Source: Strobilurus pachycystidiatus | Lineage: Eukaryota; Basidiomycota; Agaricomycetes; Agaricales; Physalacriaceae | Assembly: GCA_019915135.1 (NCBI GenBank) | Contig: JAHLMK010000014.1 | Coordinates: 744,001 to 808,000, forward strand | Reading direction: 5' to 3' | DNA length: 64,000 bases | Shown here: positions 33,795-45,037 of the stretch, piece by piece | How positions within the stretch are numbered: position 1 is the stretch's first letter | How the letters are laid out: each line of letters opens with the position of its first letter | Notes under the pieces: generated by a model | The model's database searches: none | Seen by the model: the letters and a program-made list of their open reading frames with translations, nothing else | Told to the model about the DNA's origin: nothing | Made by a program: the position numbers and the translations under genes

Positions 33795-34911
33795 ATGAAG
33801 CCATCGCTGGTGACATAATCCCTTTCCCTTCTTGATAATGTCTGCTCACATCCAGTAGAATTTGAATTCCGTGCGCACTCTGTCTCTTGCTGGATTGACC
33901 AGCATTGAACAGGGATCCTTGGTCATGTCGCGCGTTTCCGCGCCTGTGTTGAAGGTTACCCCCTCTGAATATCCCGAGCTTGAACCTCCTCCACGTCGAC
34001 TATCCACTCTGCCACCACCTGGGAACTTTTCCTTGGACATCTCTTTGGGTGACGAGATTGGCCACGGACGATCTGGGCTAGTTTATGCTGTAAAGGTCAA
34101 CCCATGTTCAGCCGTCGAATCCTTCGACATCCCTCCCCTCGTTGCTAAGGTGTGTATACCCAATCGCACACAGGACATGATGAACGAAGCTTCTTGCTAC
34201 GATGAATTGGAGGTGAGTCTCGCCTTGCGTTTCAATCAAGTCCCGACCAGAGATCTATTCCCGCCACAGTGCCTACAAGGCGTTGTCACTCCGCGATGCT
34301 ACGGATTCTTTCAGTGTCGTGCTGTTGTGCCCTCTTTACATCACCACAAGGTCCGTCAACATGAAGATCTTCTTGAGGAAGAGAACGACGAACTAGAGCA
34401 TGCGTTCTGGTACGACGTTGAGGAACGGAGACGTGCGGGCGAGGACCTGACGCCTGAGCCGGAGTACGTACCTATAACCAGACCTGAACCAACGCTGTGT
34501 GAAGACACGATATCGGTTCTTCTACTGGAGAGGGTGGGTACACATATACCGCTCGGAGAGGAGCTCCCCGAGAATTTTGAGTGAGTAGTTATTCCTTTCT
34601 TGAGGTTATTCTTCTAATTTGAGTACAGGAAGGATCTCAGAGACATGTACGCCGACCTCGGCCGGCTTTACATCATGCACGACGATATTAGATGGGCGAA
34701 TGTCCTATCCACGCTGCCCGTGTCGGAGGGTGGGCTTCCTAGTTTGCCTTCGCCATTTACAAAGCGCACTTACAACCTGCGCATCATCGACTTTGATCAA
34801 TCTCAAAAGAAGGATTACAACGAGGCTCATTGGGAGCTATATCACGGAGGCTACTGCAACCGTATCGTGCGGGGAATACGGGAGGGATACGTTGTCGAGT
34901 ATTGGGAGTAG
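33795..34911 (+). CDS. Kinase-like protein, copy 3
   Basis: Exons 33795-33809 (MKPSL), 33859-34212, 34270-34580 and 34629-34911 give 963 nt and 320 residues. The three extra residues lie in the leader of exon 2 (TSIEQGSL). Motifs: DEIGHGRSGLVY, VAKVCIPN, HDDIRWANVL (an Asp where copy 1 has Arg), IIDFDQS. Closest to copies 4 and 5 by the leader sequence and by a shared 3' flank with copy 4 (ttttggaggta reading inwards). Intact. Confidence 0.85.
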
Positions 34912-35303
34912 CATCATATCATGCAACTTACAGTACCTCCAAAACTCCATAACGGATAACGATATTCACACAATGCTTTCCTACGCTTTGCGAGCACTCA
35001 TAGAGAGATATGATCCAGAAACATCTCGTTATTCGGGTACTGGGAGTTTGGCTTTAGGAAGTACAAAGTGGCGCATAGCATGGAGCATATCATTCGAACA
35101 TGGCTAGGGTACATAGCATGGGCATTATATGGGTATTACAATTAAGTGTGTAATGTAGAGGTGTTGCTGTGATACTTTTACACTGACTCGGGATAGTGGT
35201 CATCTAGGCTATACAACAGTAGCATATACAGAAGTGAATGAGCATAAATGATACGTGAATGAGGTCCATGGTCGTAAAAGCGCCAGGCTTTAAGTGTCAT
35301 AAA

Positions 35304-36002
35304 TTACTTGAGGTTGCGCAGACGCTTCAAAATGTCATCACGGTCTGAGCCGTTCCACTCGCCAGACCAGCCCTGCTCTTTGCGGTGTCCCCATCCCGTG
35401 CCAGTGCCAGTGCCAGTGGCGGAGCGCATATGCTTTATCCGACGGCCGGAGCGCACACTGGCGGACGAGGAGCGCATGGGAGACGGAGGAGGAGGCGGCA
35501 TGTCAATGGGTTTCATGTCCATGAACGGAGCCGCTGTGTCGATAAGCGTCTCCTCCGAGCTGCGGTACTCGCTCTCCACCAGAGCCAGAGCCTCAAATTC
35601 GGGGATGCGAGGGTGTGGGTTCGAGACGAGCTCTGGCGGGATGTTCTCGCCCAATGTACGGGTGAGCTTGGCCATGCGCTTGCGCCGCGATGTAGTGTCA
35701 ACGGGCGTGATGGGCGACAGTGGAGGCCTGTCCCCATCGGCTGCAGAGTTGGACCGTGACCGGCTGTGGGTGTGGGAGAAAGGAGCGGAGAGCGTGAGGA
35801 CCAGAGGCCGGTTGGGGTGTGTGGGGTGCGGCGCCAGCGTCAGCGCGAGCTTTCTGGGACTTGTGCGGACGGGCTGGGGAGGCTCGACGAGCTGCGGGGT
35901 CGTGCCCAGCATGGCCTGCAGCTTGCGTGTGGTCCGCACGAGGCGGGTGCGCTGCGACGGCGCGAGGTCGTTGACCGTAGGTGGGGGGAGCATCGTCGTC
36001 AT
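35304..36002 (-). CDS. Conserved-looking basidiomycete protein, unknown
   Basis: Single-exon frame of 232 residues, starting MTTMLPPPTVNDLAPSQRTR. Family not named. Visible features: a basic segment RKLQAMLGTTPQLVEPPQPV, a Ser-rich stretch, the phrase RMAKLTRTLGENIPPELV, an acidic-aromatic stretch, PPPPPSP, and an ending DRDDILKRLRNLK. The TRTLGENIPPELV box and the LKRLRNLK end look like conserved short motifs in an otherwise disordered protein. No signal peptide or helices in membranes. The antisense frame of similar length is a high-GC shadow. Confidence 0.7.
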   Translation of the reverse strand: MTTMLPPPTVNDLAPSQRTRLVRTTRKLQAMLGTTPQLVEPPQPVRTSPRKLALTLAPHPTHPNRPLVLTLSAPFSHTHSRSRSNSAADGDRPPLSPITPVDTTSRRKRMAKLTRTLGENIPPELVSNPHPRIPEFEALALVESEYRSSEETLIDTAAPFMDMKPIDMPPPPPSPMRSSSASVRSGRRIKHMRSATGTGTGTGWGHRKEQGWSGEWNGSDRDDILKRLRNLK

Positions 36003-37555
36003 CGCAGAGCAGAAGGGATTGAGGCGCAGAAAGCCAACAAGAGCAACCTTAAGTAAGGACGCAGGGAGGCAGCTGGGACCATTGCTATTGTTCTTCTTAA
36101 AGTAGCCGCCGTCATGGGGCGAACAATGGAGAGTGACGTGTGACTATCACACGGCGAATGTCCAGCCCTGCCTAGCTCCGACGTTTGCTATGGAGACCCA
36201 CGATGCATTTCCGACAAGCGTCAGAAACGGGTGTGTACCAGTCAACTCTGACATGTACGGAGTTGTGGATCCTTCAGTGTTGTACATGCGCCCACATACA
36301 TACTCGCCTCCCGCTACCTCAAGAAGTCAATGAGATTTGTGCTTTTGTACCCCGACCTTGACTCTTGACCTCACTCGTCATTATATTCATTTCTTTTTCC
36401 TATACGTCTATGACTGTCAATGAAAACAAGGCTGAAACCGCCGTCGTAAATCAGGGGTGGACGTGCTGTTTGATCTACCTATCATACCCGCCCGTTCTGT
36501 GCGCTGATGCGAACAGAGACATGCAATTTACTAGGCGGGGGTTTGATGGGCGGAATAGTCACAGCCTGCATCCGCGGACCCGACCAGTGCTAGCTCGTGT
36601 TTCCGTCGACCAAGATCGTGGGTAGGACGGAATCAATACGCAACAAGAAGACCCAGACTCGGCCGCTTCGACTCGAGGCCAGCGCCTGTCCGTTCCGAGG
36701 CGTTCAATAGGTGGCCAGGCGCATGACGTTGACATGTACATTACACATAGCGCGCTCTGTTTCAGGAAGCCTGGATTATGATATGTCACGCAAGGCGGTG
36801 GTGGTATAAAGACCAACCAGACTCCAGACGCTCGACTCATATGGAGTGCGTTGTTTGCAAATATAGTGTCAATGGAATGCAATGAGTTGTATCCAGGTTA
36901 CCTCGAGCTCGAGATGGGGCGCTTTGTTCCGAAAATTGACGATGATCCATTTCGAGAACAAGGGAAAAGGCATGCCAGGAAGGATGGCCAGTGAATGACC
37001 TGGGCGGTACCTGCTACTTACGTCTTCAATTTTAGAGTTTTTGTTGACATAAGGAGACAGCAGAAGATGGGCACGGGACAAGAGTGGCGGGTCCGCCTGA
37101 CTGCAAGACTTATGTAGACAGAAGGAAGGAACATCGATGAAGGCACAAAGGAGTAATAAACGTAGAGGCAAGAAATCGTGCAGCTCAAAGCAATGAAGAG
37201 GCAAGTACTCGAGCTTTAGTCCAAGTTGGTTATCGATTGAGGGCGACCGGGATATCGATACAGTACGGCACGCGAAGTTCAGAGTGTGACAGCAGTCATG
37301 AGAGAATGATGCATTTAAGAATGGGGGATGAACGTTATGCATGGAGCTACAACGTCGTCATTCGGCGCGTTTCATCCTCCATGCTTGTAGGGGCACCCGA
37401 TGAGAGCAACTCACGTAGCGGTTCAATGCAAAGAGCAATGCCGAAAGTTGGCCGAAAGAGCAAACACTCGGCAATCCCCTTATTCATCAGATGCACGTGC
37501 CGAGTACCAGCGCAGCCTCCAGGCTACGAGCTGCTCTCTCTGTTATCTCATCTTA
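36003..37555. other. Long intergenic stretch
   Basis: About 1.55 kb between divergent genes. A TATAAAG lies near 36805. A minus frame at 36869-37342 is open for 157 codons but looks like noise. Nothing else supported. The promoter of the AMSH-like gene should lie at the right end. Confidence 0.45.
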
Positions 37556-40500
37556 ATGCCCTCGGCGTCGACGTCTACAGCGACGACGACGTACGCAACG
37601 CCATACAACCGGTCGTCGTACAGCACCGCCAACAACAGCTATAACAACAATGCCTATCCTTCCGGTACGAGCACCGCCTCAGCAGGGCCGAGCACGTCGG
37701 TCAGCGCAAATGGCTCGGGTAGTCGGCCGCCCGAGTCGATGGAGCCCCCGCGGCAGCCAGCAACGCTTGACCAGTTATCTGCAATGACTCGCATTCCTGA
37801 ATCCGACGCAGCGCGCCTTCCTCTCAAGTCATTATTACGCTCCGCCGACAACTACAGAGAGAAGGCGGCGCAGCATGAGCGAGAGGGCGATGTGGACGGC
37901 GCATTCGTGGCGTACGCTATCGCAGCGCAATATGCCCTGGAGCTGGTGCCGGCGCATAGCTCGTATGGTGACCGCTTAACCCGAGAGCAAAGAGAGGCGT
38001 TGGAAAGGGTAAGTTCGCGATGTCTTGATTTCAATTGAAGCAACACTCTGACAGTTCTGCCAAAGAACGGGGAGCGAATCTTGCAGAGAATATCGACTCT
38101 GAAGGACACGATTCTCGGCAGATTGGAAGAGTACAATCGCAAGTACGGCGATGCCCAGTCTCAGCCGCCGCCTTCATCATTCCCCCAGCCTCCGCCACAG
38201 ATGGCGCCTTCGTATCGGCCCCCACCGGCAGAATCAATACCACAACCCCCGTTTCAGCCGTATCCCAACCAACAACCACCATCGAATCCATCGCAGCCAT
38301 CATATCCAGCAAAGGCCGAATATCGCGATCTGCCCATACCTCAACAGCAACCGCCGACAAAGGTGACGTCTGCCAGTCAGCAGGCAGCCTCTGCGAGACG
38401 GAGAGAGGGAGTCTTGCAGACTGCGCGTGAGGCTGCCGCTTCAACGACGGCCTATCCCCCTCAGAATTCCTACTCCTCTTCGCGGACGCAGGCGTCCGAC
38501 CAGCAGCAGAGGGCAGACAAGCGGAAGGAGGCTGTCTTGGACAGTGCCAGAGCCGCAGCATCTAGTTCAACTTCGAGGTATTCGAGCGGCCCTAAAAGTC
38601 ACAAGGACATGGTTATGGAGGGTGCCCGCGTTGCCGCCTCGTCTGCTCAGCCTGGCTCATCTCACACCATTGTCTACATCCCGGGTCAGCCGGGACAGTC
38701 ACCTGAGGAACGGCGACAGGCCCAACAGGCAGAGTTCAGACGGCGAGAGGAGGAGATTGCGGAGAAGAAGCGAAGACTGAAAGAGAATGGGCTTCCCATA
38801 CCTCCGATACCTCTGTCCAACTCGGGATCCATGCCTGCGATGCCGACGCAGGAGCCACCGCAAGCGCCACCTCCTCTTGCTAGCCACGCCACCATGCCCT
38901 CCATATCGAACGGTTACCCTAATCCACCATCTAATTCGTTTCCTACCCTTGCACCGAATCGAAATCCTCTTCCGGAAGTACCAAACAGTCGCATGTTGCC
39001 CGCACCTCAATCACAACCCCAGCTTTCGAATCCCATACCTTCTTCGTATCAACCTGCACCAAGTCCGACGAACCAGGCGGCTCCAACTCAATTCGCGAGT
39101 TCATCACAGTACGGTAGCTCGTCCTCTCTACAACCTCAGTTTACGGGACCTTCACCTTCATCATCATCATCATCATCAAATGCTGCTGCCCCTTATGCTT
39201 CTTCATCCTCGTTGCAACCTCAATACACTGGATCTTCTTCTGCTCAGTACACTGCTGGCTCTTTCCCTATCCAGCCTCAGTATACAGGGTCCTCGCAGTA
39301 TACAGGTACTTCGGGGCTACTGCCACAGTTTACCGGCAACTCGACATCGTCGTCCGCCACGTCTGTCGCAAAGACGCCGGCTGCGCAGATACCTCCGCAG
39401 TTCCAGCTGCCTCCTATGCCGCCCCCGGCGGTGTACACGCCCCTACAATCGCGTTTGCGTGCGGCAGAGGTGACCAAGGAGGTCCAGATTCAAAATCAGA
39501 CTCGTCCGATAACGGACAGCGGGGCACTGACGCCCCAGCGCCAAGCGCCACGGCCTCCCACGTCGTCCGCCCCTCCTCCTTCCTTTCCGGGTCCCTTTAC
39601 CACGCCGACTCCGACTCGGGGACCGGACCTCGCCGACCAGTTCTCACAGATGGGTTTCCCCAATCAGACGCAGTCGGAGCAGTCAACTCCACAGCCGCAG
39701 CTCATGCCGCTGGAGAGTCCGACGCGATATGGGTACGATGGCGACTCGACGGACTCTGAGACGGCTGCGAGGCAAGGGCGCAAACGGGAACACCGGCGAG
39801 GCGATGGAAGGGCTGAAGAACTTCGGTGCGTTTGCATGCTTTTTTTGTTATTGAAACGTTTGGGTGGCCGATCCGTGACGGCGGCGTGTGTGCGCTTGGC
39901 AGCACTGCCGGTGTGGTAATGATGATGAGACAGCAGTATAAACGTTCAATGGAACGATATGCTAGCGGGCGTTAGTTATCATAGGCACCCCCCCACCCCC
40001 ACCCCCACCTTCTTCTCCTCGACCATCAGCATCGGGCTTGTCGCTAACGCCATCGCCAGATATCCACCACCCATAACGACCACATCTCCTGCACCGCCTG
40101 ACCTTCCGGTCACGTTGATGACCACACACCAGAAAGCGCAAGGGTATCATCCAAGTACAAACTCCATGTTCGCTACCAAGCCACAGATGTCTCTCAACGG
40201 CATGTACGATGGCCCGATCAACGACAAGGACAGGCATCACCACTTTTTCCCCCATCACCACCATCACCACCAACACCAACAACAACAACAAGAACAACAA
40301 CCGCACCGGTCTAATTCATTATCGCAGCGGCAGCCGCAGCAGGACATCTCGCGGTCGTCGTCTATGGTGTGGGAGAGCCGAGCCGATGCGCACCATTACT
40401 CTGACGACGAGCGGAGTCGGCAGCCCACGCGACTCGAGTCGGGGCGCGTGCTGAAGACGGTGTACGTACCCAGGGCGTGTCTGCATCGGTTCAACACCAT

Positions 40501-41134
40501 CGCCAAGGCGAACACGCTGGTGAACAAGGAGACGTGCGGGCTGTTGCTTGGGAAGCATAATAGCGATATCATCGCGAGTGGGAGGCATTCGCGGGCGAGG
40601 GGGGACGCGTATGTGGTGACGGTGCTGTTGATACCGAAGCAGCATGCGACGAGCGATACGTGTGCGATGGAGGAGGAGGAGGGGGTCTTGTCGTTCACGG
40701 AGGAGAGAGGGCTTATCACGCTTGGGTGGATACATACCCACCCGACGCAGACTTGTGAGACTTCTTCGTACTGTTCAAGTGTTGTCAATTACTGATGATA
40801 TCGTTTCTTCGTAGGCTTCATGTCCTCCGTGGACCTACACACGCATTCTGGGTTCCAATGTATGCTTCCAGAGAGTTTTGCGGTCGTTTGTGCGCCGCGA
40901 CAAAAACCCAAGTACGTCCTCTCAGTTGTTCAATTGCGATATGACTTGACTGATGGTCCTTCCAGTTATGGTATCTTCCGACTAACAGACCCATTGGGCC
41001 TGCAGACGGTGTTGGCATGTACTGCCAAGGCGGCGTTCCATCCACATCCGGACGTGCCGATATACACAGACGCAGATCGTGGGCACGTAGTGATGAAGGA
41101 CGAGATGCCTTTGGAGATTGTGGATCTGCGATAG
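37556..41134 (+). CDS. AMSH/Sst2-type JAMM deubiquitinase
   Basis: Zinc metalloprotease that removes Lys63-linked ubiquitin at endosomes with ESCRT-0. Exons 37556-38008, 38066-39825, 40060-40754, 40815-40911 and 40966-41134 give 3174 nt and 1057 residues. The N-terminal MIT/USP8-dimer region has PLKSLLRSADNYREKAAQHE and GAFVAYAIAAQYALELVPAH. A very long Pro/Gln/Ser-rich disordered middle (about 190-760) includes tandem QPQYTGSS-like units. The JAMM core has [32 protein letters not shown] (His, His, Ser, Asp zinc site) and AVVCAPRQKPN. The end is DEMPLEIVDLR. Known homologues are about 430 residues, so the middle is greatly extended. The third intron is 234 nt, unusually long here. Confidence 0.88.
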
Positions 41135-41136
41135 GT

Positions 41137-41260
41137 TTTTTGGGACAAATGTTTCTGGATCTCACTTATGTATGTATCTTACGATCTATGGGAGCTAGGC
41201 AATTATTGTGTAGATGTTGTCAGAGTTAGGTATGACTTCAATTGTATTGCATTGACAGGT
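41137..41260. repeat. AMSH 3' flank, repeated at 55425-55545
   Basis: The sequence right after the AMSH stop (gggacaaatgtttctggatc, then gtgtagatgttgt-agag) recurs upstream of kinase copy 5 on the far side of the transposon. This marks the edge of a tandem duplication of kinase units. Confidence 0.65.
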
Positions 41261-41381
41261 TTAGGGTAATGTATGTCTTTCCTGGAACTTGACAGCTTAG
41301 GGAGGTAGAGTGTGGTAGTTTCAGACGCTACGAATTGGAGGCTTGTTTTGCATGCGCACTAGTAATTCGTTTCATATTATT

Positions 41382-41435
41382 CTACATCCAATATTCGATG
41401 GCACATCCTACCCGCGTACCGTGTTCGATATGCGA
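41382..41435 (-). pseudogene. Relic of a kinase-like C-terminus
   Basis: On the minus strand the frame reads IEHGTRVGCAIEYWM and a stop, which aligns with RIVRGTREGYVVEYWE at the end of the intact copies. Only about 15-18 codons remain. It lies just 3' of copy 4 and is probably the remains of an eighth gene. Confidence 0.5.
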
Positions 41436-42498
41436 TATTTTTGAATCATCCGTTTTGTAGTTTTGGAGGTAAATTGTGTGATATCTTCATGCTACTCCCA
41501 GTACTCGACAACGTATCCTTCCCGTGTTCCACGCACGATACGACTGCAGTAGCCTCGGTGATACGTCCCCCATCGAGCCTCGCCAATGTCCTTTTTGTGA
41601 GGTTGATCAAAGTCGATGATGCGCAGGTTGTAATTCCGCTTCGTGAATGGCGAGGGCAAACTAGGAAGCCCACCCTCCGACGCGGGTAGCGTGGATAGCA
41701 CATTCGCCCATCTGATATCGCGGTGCATGATGTAAAGCCGGCCTAGGTCGTCATACATGTCCCTAAGATCTTTCCTATACTTGAGTTAGAGCTGTTAAAA
41801 AAGTCCTAGAAAAAAATTCCACTCACTCAAAATTCTCGGGGAGCTCCTTTCCGAGCGGGACGTGGGTGCCTACTCTCTCAAGCAGAAGAACCGATATTGT
41901 GTCCTCACACAACGTTGGTTCAGGTCTGCTTACAGGTATGTACTTCGGCTCGGGTATCAGAACCTCGCCGGCACGTCTCCGTTGTTCCACGTCGTACCAG
42001 AACGCATCCTCTAGCTCGTCGTTCTCTTCTTCAAGGAGATCTTCATGTTGACGGACTTTATGGTGATGTAAGGAGGGTACAACAGCGCGGCACTGGAAGA
42101 GTCCGTAGCATCGCGGAGGGACAACTCCTTGTAGGCACTGTGACGGCAATAAGTGGAAAGTTCTGTGTCGTATACAAATGCACGGCGGCAAGACTCACCT
42201 CTAGCTCATCATAACAGGAAGCTTCATTTGTCATGTCCTGTGTGCGATTGGGTATACACACCTTCGCGACGAGCGGAGGAATTTCAAAGGAATCGACGGC
42301 TGAACAAGGGTTAACCTTGACAGCATAAACCATCCCAGATCGTCCGTGGCCAATCTCGTCACCCAAAGAAATGTCCAAGGAGAAATTCCCAGGCGGTGGC
42401 AGAGTAAAGGGCCGACGCGGTGGAGGTTCAAGGTCGGGATAGTCAGAAGGAGTAACCGTCAACACGGGCGCGAAAACGCGCGACATGATCAAAGATCC

Positions 42499-42530
42499 CA
42501 CTGTGGACCCGAAGGAGGGTGGAATTTACC
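42499..42530 (+). repeat. CACTA left terminal inverted repeat
   Basis: Begins CACTGTGGACCC and ends GGAATTTACC. It pairs with 55210-55241, with an identical first 12 bases and mismatches mainly in the next eight. Confidence 0.92.
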
Positions 42531-42660
42531 ATAACATTCAGTAAAATTAAGATATTGCCCTATTGAATGGTGAATACACGGTAATACCAAAACCAATGAA
42601 TTTCACCGGGTATTTTACAAACCATGACTTCACCCTTTTGCGTGGTGAATCACACTGGCG
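42518..42660. repeat. CACTA left subterminal repeats
   Basis: The core GGTGAA or its inverse TTCACC recurs near 42566, 42601, 42632 and 42643, besides the TIR itself. Clusters of such motifs are the usual transposase-binding region of CACTA elements. Confidence 0.65.
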
Positions 42661-43009
42661 GGAAGTCCAAGGGTGGATTCTCACTCGAACTCGACCCCCC
42701 CGCTCCGCCGATCGCGTGGTCACCCGTTCGATCCATGATCATGACCGTCAGTATATAGCACACATCTTTTGAGGGAGTGTGTTCTAAGTGAGATGGACCC
42801 GGAATGAGGTATATATATGTATCTTGTATTTTATGGCACTCTAACTTTATATCCAACATATGCCATTGCATGGGAAACGGAACCGGTACTACACTACAGT
42901 GCCTTCCTAATTCGGATCGCGGATGTGCCGATGAAGATCACCCTCATCTTGGGTAAAGTTCACTCGCAACTCAATTTGGAAACCTTCTCACGACGCCTAT
43001 CATGGCTTG

Positions 43010-44274
43010 CTCATTGACGTCGACGTCGACAACGACAACACCGGGCACAAGCACAAGCACCGCACAAGGCTTTCTGGCATGCCTCTGGTATGTCTTTCGA
43101 TGCTGCATTGTGTCATGACTGACCTGATTGCTACTCCCTAGTTCGAAACAACTCAGACCGAGAATTTTGACTACGAGCCCAATCCATTCAACACCGACCT
43201 CATGAAACGCGATACTACACCGATGGGCCATGGAGACGCCGATAAAACACTCACCAATTCCATGCCTGATGTCAAGAGTCCCTCTACTGTAGTGTTTTGA
43301 CCATATCTTCATGGGGTGTGACCTGTGACCTCTCATCTTCACCGGGACACATCTTCATTTCTTACAAATCAAGCGGGAATTGCCTTATTTGTATGCCCGC
43401 CATCAGGCGGGCGGAGAAAAATTTCCTTTTTAAGCCTTGTGTACCTCAGGTTTTTGTCTGTGACCTGGGACAAAGTGCTCAGATCTTCATTTCAAAGAGG
43501 TCTGTGACCTGTGACCAAAAGATACGGTCAAAATACTACAGTACTCCAAGCCCGCATCGCGCATCTTCCGTCACCGAGTCGGATAGTGGAACACCTCCTC
43601 GACACTGGGCTCCTGCAGCAATCTGGAAGGCAATCAATGGACTTGAAGCGAAGATGGCTGGGCATGAGATGGAGGAAAATCAGCTCTGGTCTGAGGTCAA
43701 CTCGGTGTGTTTTCCGTTTTCTTCTCGATTGCTTACATTTTTTCTGACTGCAAACATTATAGCTGGTGTATGACCTGCGTGCTATTCGTTCAGCTGGCCA
43801 AACAAACAACCCCCTACGCGAACTTGCCAAGCTTCTTGCGGATGAAGCCCCACGAACGATGGACATCGAGACATTTGAAGACATTGAGATAACGGACTTG
43901 CCGGTGTGTGGTGTGCATCTTATGGAATGATGACTATCATATTAATCTTGCTATAGACTGGCGAGGCTGTTGTCGGTTTGGGATGGGAACACCTTGCAGC
44001 TCCGCCGGACAAACGCGACACCAATTGGCATATCGGACATATCGAGAAGATTTCCACGCTCATCGATGAATACTCTGACGCATTGGTTGAAGAGATTGAG
44101 GCCCGTCGTGCCTTCATGCACACTCAATTCGATAAGGAGAGAGTCCGCTTAGTGGAGACTCGAGAGCGTCAGCGTCTGTATGAGTGCCGGAAGGAACGAG
44201 CACGACGTGCAAAGCTCGGTAAACTCATGTCAGACTTTTGTAGGAACGATAAATTACATGCATTGTTCAAGTAA
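43010..44274 (+). pseudogene. CACTA accessory gene 1, broken by a MITE
   Basis: Unrecognised protein. A frame rich in Asp/Asn/His (DVDVDNDNTGHKHKHRTRLS) runs to an intron, then FETTQTENFDYEPNPFNTDL and up to SMPDVKSPST. There a 255-bp MITE interrupts it, and with the MITE removed the frame continues PSPHRASSVTESDSGTPPRH. It goes on through WKAINGLEAKMAGHEMEENQ, an exon LVYDLRAIRSAGQTNNPLRE, and a last exon with a coiled coil (LVEEIEARRAFMHTQFDKER) ending LHALFK at 44274. At least three introns. The start was not fixed. Its stop lies 2 bp from the original transposase stop on the other strand. Confidence 0.6.
43287..43541. mobile_element. Mariner-type MITE, 255 bp
   Basis: Terminal inverted repeats of about 23 bp with two mismatches: CTGTAGTGTTTTGACC at the left, CTGTAGTATTTTGACC read inwards from the right. 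The TA dinucleotide is duplicated at 43285-43286 and 43542-43543. There is no coding capacity. Near the ends an inner block gtgacctgtgacc is present twice. Inserted within an exon of accessory gene 1 of the CACTA element. Confidence 0.85.
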
Positions 44275-44314
44275 TCTATTCGTCGTCGTCAGAGTTAAAA
44301 TACGAGCGCTGCAC

Positions 44315-44713
44315 TGTCAGCGTCGGGCCTATTCGTCTATAGCGAGGGCGCACGAGGCAACGACTGGAGAGCGGTGTAAAGGGTGGTGTATTGAATCCCG
44401 GGGGAAAGACAACGGTTCTCTGAAGAACTACTCTACTGACTACTGACTCTTTTATACAGTTCCCGACGCCCGACGCCCGATGGGCGCGGGTGCGCCCCTC
44501 TGACTCATTCCCGAGTCATCGCACGAGTCATCGCGCCATCCCGCCCGTGATTGGTCGGGAGCGCGCCCTATCCCGCCCGATCCCGCTTTCCCGTCGGCCG
44601 AGCTCCGCCACCATGTGCTACCATCCCGACAATGGGCGCGATACCGTTGCTCCCGCCCGCGCAGGCGTCGCCTTCGATCGGCTAGGCGTCGGTGGCGCAG
44701 TCAAGTCATGACA
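44315..44713 (-). repeat. 3' LTR (399 bp)
   Basis: TGTCAGCGTC...GTCATGACA on the + strand. It lacks about 20 bp around 44622 that the other LTR has (the other reads gtcggacggccgtcggatag). The end of the chromodomain frame runs into it (stop at 44618). Confidence 0.95.
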
Positions 44714-45037
44714 ATATCCCCTCTTCAAGGCGCATGTCCCCATGGCGCGAATCTTAGCGCGACGCTGCGATCGGGACTGACTCCCTGCTGGTAGAACGTC
44801 GGCTACGATCCCTTCGCTCTTCTTATAAGCCCGGAGAAGGGCCGGTGCTTGAATATCCGCTTCGTACGTCCAAGTGTTCTCCTCTAGGGGGTATCCTTTC
44901 CATTTGAGGAGGTATTGGGTCCGTCCACGGAACTTCTTGTGCCCCACGATTTTCTCGACTTCCCATTGTTCCTCGTCATCCACGATGACGGGATCGGGTC
45001 GCGTATAGGTCTGGTGAGGGAGTCCTTCGATATAGGG
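44618..45037 (-). pseudogene. Chromodomain end of pol, after a stop codon
   Basis: In frame with pol but separated by a TGA (45038-45040). It reads PYIEGLPHQTYTRPDPVIVD then EEQWEVEKIVGHKKFRGRTQ and YLLKWKGYPLEENTWTYEAD. The aromatic cage residues of a chromodomain are present. It guides integration to heterochromatin in this clade. A single nonsense change (or a readthrough stop) splits it from the integrase. Confidence 0.88.
44714..44727 (-). other. Polypurine tract
   Basis: On the coding strand a run GAAGAGGGGATAT stands directly before the 3' LTR, the expected primer site for plus-strand DNA synthesis. Confidence 0.75.

Larger units (their letters stand above)
30740..34960. repeat. Left arm of large inverted duplication
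   Basis: Contains kinase-like copies 1, 2 and 3 with their intergenic DNA. The right arm (55570-60240) carries counterparts in reverse order and orientation: 1 with 7, 2 with 6, 3 with 5. Intergenic blocks match too, for example the stretch before copy 2 (31900-32240) with 58300-59060, and the stretch between copies 2 and 3 (33490-33620) with 56880-57010. Confidence 0.7.

Noticed and set aside
33862..34584. Long single plus frame over kinase copy 3 exons 2-3
   Set aside because: The frame happens to stay open through intron 2, but all other copies splice at the same GTGAGT/CACAG positions, so the spliced model is preferred.
30768..34911. Idea that the kinase-like genes are CRN-type effectors
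   Set aside because: They have no signal peptide and no recognisable N-terminal translocation header; only the kinase-like motifs are shared.
35308..36105. 265-codon plus-strand open frame
   Set aside because: It is the antisense shadow of the GC-rich gene at 35304-36002, whose product has motif-like ends and balanced composition.
36869..37342. 157-codon minus frame
   Set aside because: Composition is irregular with no recognisable domain, and there is no upstream promoter sign that sets it apart.
38787..39473. 228-codon frame inside the AMSH gene
   Set aside because: Shadow of the Pro/Gln/Ser-rich coding repeat in another phase.
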